Assembly: GCF_001705515.1 (NCBI RefSeq)
Contig: NZ_MDJS01000001.1
Span: 744,001-808,000, forward strand
Direction of reading: 5' to 3'
Source: Mucilaginibacter sp. PPCGB 2223
Lineage (GTDB): Bacteria > Bacteroidota > Bacteroidia > Sphingobacteriales > Sphingobacteriaceae
DNA: 64,000 bases
Shown piece after piece: positions 60,742 to 64,000 of this stretch. How positions within the stretch are numbered: position 1 is the stretch's first letter; each line of letters begins with the position of its first letter. Under the pieces are notes generated by a model. It was not told the origin of the DNA and did not search any database. It saw nothing but the letters and a program-made list of their open reading frames with translations. The translations under genes were made by a program, and so were the position numbers.

Positions 60742-61374
60742 ATGATGATGTATGGCGATGAAATTCTGAAGATCATCCTGTCGGCCATATTTGGCTGCCT
60801 GGTGGGGCTTGAACGCGAGGTGCGGCGCAAACCTGCCGGTTTCCGGACGCTTGCGCTCATTTGCGTAGGCGCTACCATATTTACCATTTGCTCGTACAAA
60901 CTGGGAGTAACGGATAACCGCGACAGGATAGCGGCAAATATTATTACGGGGGTGGGTTTTTTAGGTGCGGGCGTTATTTTCAGGAATAATGCTTCGGTTT
61001 CGGGCATCACCACTGCGGCCACCATTTGGATTGCAGCAGCTTTGGGTATGCTCATCGGTATAGGAGAGTACTGGTTATCGATGCTGACACTGATAGTTTC
61101 GCTGTTTATCTTATATGCCTTGCAGTACATACAAAATTGGGTTGACAGCCGTTTTCAGCACAGGCTCTACTCCATTACCTTCGAAAGTGATTTTACCGGC
61201 GATGAGTTGCTCAGAAGAATAGCCGAATGGAGTCTTAAAACACACTCGTTCAAAGAAACAAGAGTTGAAAAACAAACCAGTTTTGAGTTTGACCTTACCG
61301 GGAGGGAAGTAAATATGAACAAATTCAACCAGTGGCTTAAAGATAACAAACAGGTGTGCTCTTTCAGATGGTAA
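60742..61374 (+). CDS. MgtC/SapB family membrane protein
   Basis: 210 aa. N-terminal MgtC domain (about 1-140) with GCLVGLEREVRRKPAGFRTL, DRIAANIITGVGFLGAGVIF and GITTAATIWIAAALGML, all conserved. A cytosolic C-terminal ACT-like domain of about 70 residues follows. Some MgtC proteins act in magnesium adaptation and regulate ATP synthase or acid tolerance; the role here is open. Three consecutive ATG codons at 60742-60750 make the exact start uncertain. Confidence 0.92.
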   Translation: MMMYGDEILKIILSAIFGCLVGLEREVRRKPAGFRTLALICVGATIFTICSYKLGVTDNRDRIAANIITGVGFLGAGVIFRNNASVSGITTAATIWIAAALGMLIGIGEYWLSMLTLIVSLFILYALQYIQNWVDSRFQHRLYSITFESDFTGDELLRRIAEWSLKTHSFKETRVEKQTSFEFDLTGREVNMNKFNQWLKDNKQVCSFRW

Positions 61375-61379
61375 AACCG

Positions 61380-62120
61380 TCAGGCATTTGCAAGGGCAAG
61401 CAATCTTTTCACGCGCTCGCTATCCGTTATTTCCAGGATGAATTCGCCCCCGAAACCATTAAAAAGTATATGGTCATTCTGGTACTCCATCTGGCTCTCC
61501 ACCCGCATTTTAGCTGTTGAGTGGAATTCGGTGGCTCCTGTATAATGGATCAGATCGGCTATATTATGCTCGTTGATACCGCTGCCGGGCATAACAGATA
61601 TCCGGCCTCTTGCCTCTTTGATAAGGTGCGATATTATGTTAACCCCTTCAATAGCCGAACTTTTACCACCCGAGGTAAGTATCCTGTCGCAGCCAAGATT
61701 AATGATATCTTCCATTGCCTCAAAATGATCGCGGCACATATCAAAGGCCCGGTGAAAGGTAACGCTAATGCCTGCTGCCTTTGCCATATCAACTAATTCT
61801 GAACAACGCTGTTTATCTACAGTGCCATCTTTGCAAAGGATACCGATCACAATGCCATCACAACCGCCGCCAATAAAATGAGCAATATCTGCTTTCATCA
61901 CTTCAAACTCTACGTCCGAATAATAGAAATCGCCGCTGCGTGGCCTGATCAGCGGAAATATAGGGATTGTGATATGTTTTTTGGCGAGCACAAACTGACC
62001 ATGAGACGGTGTGGTACCTCCTTCGTTAAGGTTATCGCAAAGCTCGACGCGCGTTGCACCGCCCTGCTGGGCGGCTATGGCGGATGTAATTGAGTTTGCG
62101 CAAACTTCGATATTGATCAT
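61380..62120 (-). CDS. cutC: CutC family protein
   Basis: 246 aa TIM-barrel protein: IEVCANSITSAIAAQQGGATRVELC at the start, IRPRSGDFYYSDVE, GCDGIVIGIL, VTFHRAFDMC, RILTSGGKSSA and a late GSGINEHNI, all CutC landmarks. The name 'copper homeostasis' comes from E. coli CutC; direct copper handling is disputed, and the enzyme-like barrel suggests a metabolic role. Stops six bases from the convergent MgtC stop. Confidence 0.92.
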   Translation of the reverse strand: MINIEVCANSITSAIAAQQGGATRVELCDNLNEGGTTPSHGQFVLAKKHITIPIFPLIRPRSGDFYYSDVEFEVMKADIAHFIGGGCDGIVIGILCKDGTVDKQRCSELVDMAKAAGISVTFHRAFDMCRDHFEAMEDIINLGCDRILTSGGKSSAIEGVNIISHLIKEARGRISVMPGSGINEHNIADLIHYTGATEFHSTAKMRVESQMEYQNDHILFNGFGGEFILEITDSERVKRLLALANA

Positions 62121-62149
62121 CAGTTAAATATACTGATTTTTAACTCATG

Positions 62150-63175
62150 TTAATAAAAACTCTTGCCGTCGATGATCAGATCCTGTTTTTGCGCATTGCA
62201 AACTGCAAATGAAAAACCTTTCTGTATAGCATAAGCACCATACTCACCTTTTTTGTTGATCGCCAAAAAGCCAACCTGTATTTCTTTGGCAGTTTGCGGT
62301 TTCTTTCTGATGATACGTTTAACGGCTTCTTTGCAGGCATCCTCGGGCGAATAGCCCTGGCGCATCAGCTCAACCACCAAAAAACTCCCTACATTGCGTA
62401 TCACCTCTTCGCCAACGCCGGTTGAAGTTGCCCCGCCAACTTCATTGTCTACATATAATCCTGCACCGATGATCGGGCTATCGCCAACGCGGCCATGTAT
62501 CTTCCAGGCCATGCCGCTGGTGGTACAGGCCCCGCTGATGTTGCCTTTGGTATCAATAGCCAGCATACCGATGGTATCGTGATTGCCTTTGCTGCCCGGC
62601 GCTGTATTAGGATCGTATGTTTTGGTTTCGCTGTTGATCTCGGGTTTGTATCTGGCAGTTTTGAGCCATTCGTGCCAGGCTTTTTCCGATTCGGGCGTCA
62701 GTAACTTCTCTTTCTTAAATCCCTGTTCAACAGCAAATTGCGTGGCTCCATCGCCAACCAGCAGCACATGCGGTGTTTTTTCCATCACCAAGCGAGCTAC
62801 CGAAATGGGGTGGGCTATGTACTCCATCCCCGCAACAGCGCCGCAATTGCCTTGTTCGTCCATAATGCAGGCGTCGAGTGTAACATGCCCGTCGCGGTCA
62901 GGGTATCCGGCTTTGCCCACGCTGTGGTTTTTAAGATCAGCTTCGGGTATTTTAACACCGGCCTCAACAGCATCGAGGGCGCGGCCGCCTTTTACCAATG
63001 TTTTCCAGGCTTCCTCGTTAGCGGCAACGCCGAACGGCCAGGTAGAGATAACAACAGGTAAAGCAGAACGTTCCACATCGGCACCAGTAAGTACTTTAGC
63101 AAAACTTTGTGTTGATATTGCAGCTAAGGAAGCACCCAAAGCTGAGCTTTTAATAAATTTACGGCGATTATACAT
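62150..63175 (-). CDS. N(4)-(beta-N-acetylglucosaminyl)-L-asparaginase (aspartylglucosaminidase)
   Basis: 341-aa Ntn hydrolase. A Tat-like signal RRKFIKSSALGASLAAI precedes SFA, so export as a folded enzyme is likely. The precursor is cut before the nucleophile T201 in NHDTIGM; VGDSPIIGAGLYVDNEVGG and TSTGVGEEVIRNVG follow in the small-subunit half. The enzyme releases aspartate and GlcNAc from glycoasparagine, as in glycoprotein breakdown. It sits 29 bp from cutC, in the same direction. Confidence 0.92.
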   Translation of the reverse strand: MYNRRKFIKSSALGASLAAISTQSFAKVLTGADVERSALPVVISTWPFGVAANEEAWKTLVKGGRALDAVEAGVKIPEADLKNHSVGKAGYPDRDGHVTLDACIMDEQGNCGAVAGMEYIAHPISVARLVMEKTPHVLLVGDGATQFAVEQGFKKEKLLTPESEKAWHEWLKTARYKPEINSETKTYDPNTAPGSKGNHDTIGMLAIDTKGNISGACTTSGMAWKIHGRVGDSPIIGAGLYVDNEVGGATSTGVGEEVIRNVGSFLVVELMRQGYSPEDACKEAVKRIIRKKPQTAKEIQVGFLAINKKGEYGAYAIQKGFSFAVCNAQKQDLIIDGKSFY

Positions 63176-63207
63176 AGAGTAGATGGTATGAAAAAGGCGA
63201 TCGGTGA

Positions 63208-63633
63208 TTAATTGGCTGTATTCTGTATCTCCCTGATCTCGACACTCCCATTAAATTCAAAAACGGGGCACTTTTTTGCAATCACCCTTGCTTCGTTCAT
63301 GTCTTTGGCGTTGATGATGAGAAACGAACTTACCAACTCATTATTGGCAATGTACGGACTGGGTTTGGTAGTTTGGGTAGTTCCGCTGATGGTTTCGCCG
63401 TTATTCGCGGGCCTGAAACCGCTGACTATTTTGCCGGCTTTTCCCAGTTCGCCCATATAATCCTGCCAGGCTTTGATGTTTTTGGCAATGGTATCGCCGG
63501 CCGGTGGCACAAAGTCGGACCGGAATCTCACGATAAGCATAAATTGCCGGGTAGCGGTTTTTGCCGGAGCATTTTGGGCAAAACTGCCGATGGCCAGCAT
63601 AACGGCCATCAACATAAAAATTATCCGTTTCAT
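63208..63633 (-). CDS. Exported YCII-like (DGPF-related) protein
   Basis: 141 aa. A signal peptide (MKRIIFMLMAVMLAIGSFAQ) precedes a YCII-like domain: FMLIVRFRSDF, WQDYMGELGKAGKIVSGFRP, and INAKDMNEARVIAKKCPVFEFNGSVEIREI. It resembles the YCII proteins near the ECF42 sigma factor but lacks the DGPY motif in the same position (PSPYIANNE here) and is exported. Function unknown. Confidence 0.82.
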   Translation of the reverse strand: MKRIIFMLMAVMLAIGSFAQNAPAKTATRQFMLIVRFRSDFVPPAGDTIAKNIKAWQDYMGELGKAGKIVSGFRPANNGETISGTTQTTKPSPYIANNELVSSFLIINAKDMNEARVIAKKCPVFEFNGSVEIREIQNTAN

Positions 63634-63769
63634 ATTGATATGGGTCAGTTTGGTGAAATTAGTTTAATTTTTCAATACAAGGTATCATTTAAAGATAAAA
63701 AATTTCCGGGAAAGCTTCACCTGCGACCCCGAAACCTTGGTTTAAACCTAAATTGCTAAGTTTGCAGGT

Positions 63770-64000
63770 ATGCATATCACCATCATCGGTTCGGGTAACG
63801 TAGCAACACACCTTGCCGCGGCATTAAAAAACGCCGGGCACAAAATTATACAGGTTTACAGCCCCAATCAACATAATGCCGCAATACTGGCCTATCATGT
63901 TGGGGCCAAACCGGTCAGCGATCTGTCAAACATCGATGGCGCGGCGGCCGATCTTTTCATTATTTCGGTTAAAGATGACGTTATTACAGATATCTGTCGG
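63770..64000 (+). CDS. DUF2520/Rossmann-like protein, 5' part only
   Basis: The gene runs off the window; 77 codons are seen. MHITIIGSGNVATHLAAAL is a Rossmann dinucleotide-binding start, followed by KNAGHKIIQVYS and a VSDLSNIDGAADLFIISVKDD strand-helix, as in the N-terminal domain of DUF2520 proteins (ProC/F420-dependent reductase-like). It may be a reductase of unknown substrate. No stop within the 77 codons. Confidence 0.75.
   Translation, partial: MHITIIGSGNVATHLAAALKNAGHKIIQVYSPNQHNAAILAYHVGAKPVSDLSNIDGAAADLFIISVKDDVITDICR

Noticed and set aside
62583-63182. 199-codon frame on the plus strand opposite the aspartylglucosaminidase
   Set aside because: Shadow of a well-supported gene; Ser/Pro-rich product without domain.

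Overview
The window looks like chromosomal DNA of a soil or plant-associated Bacteroidota, most likely Sphingobacteriaceae close to Mucilaginibacter or Pedobacter (inferred from protein content). Supporting signs are a gliding-type CHU_C surface protein, a TonB-dependent receptor paired with a DUF4249 lipoprotein, many secreted glycan-active enzymes, a Bacteroidota-type PEP carboxylase, and promoters with -7 boxes of the TAnnTTTG kind and no strong Shine-Dalgarno. I see no phage, insertion sequence transposase, tRNA, rRNA or CRISPR array.

Layout. 1-7.5 kb: LOG family protein and AEC transporter, a secreted GH39-like glycosidase, two divergent MmcQ/YjbR genes, a bile acid:Na+ symporter family protein, an Arg-rich exported protein, an SGNH esterase, and a HipA-like kinase/DUF3037 pair. 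7.6-26 kb: a carbohydrate region aimed at rhamnogalacturonan I, with a minus-strand operon (PL26-like lyase, CE12 acetylesterase, GH106) and a plus-strand run (CE15 esterase, GH78, GH106), separated by a CHU_C surface protein and a DUF6588 protein. No SusC/SusD pair or regulator lies in it. 26-28.7 kb: an SDR oxidoreductase and then 1.6 kb without a convincing protein gene. This gap holds two diverged copies of a probable ~360-nt structured RNA, each with a promoter and terminator, a palindromic repeat between them, and a small peptide gene after them.

28.7-47 kb: mostly housekeeping and accessory genes: GH25 lysozyme, PhoH-like ATPase, an ECF42-type sigma factor with two YCII/DGPF proteins, a FUSC transporter, PEP carboxylase, ThuA, DUF4142, a beta-barrel protein, an exonuclease plus cNMP/CBS/DUF294 pair, and several small enzymes. 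47-54 kb: molybdenum cofactor synthesis (moeB-rhodanese, MOSC, moaC-moaB fusion, moeA, moaA, moaD, moaE), with a divergent SUMT for siroheme. It ends in a SelT/W/H-like gene whose N-terminus comes from a repeat element. 54-64 kb: TonB receptor/DUF4249, SRPBCC, SYLF, M13 peptidase, MgtC, CutC, aspartylglucosaminidase, an exported YCII protein, and the start of a DUF2520-type Rossmann protein cut by the window end.

The most unusual item is the duplicated RNA locus at 27.1-28.3 kb. Its two copies share promoter spacing, a 43-nt block with 41 identities, a GNRA-capped hairpin with different stem bases, and terminators whose stems differ yet still pair.
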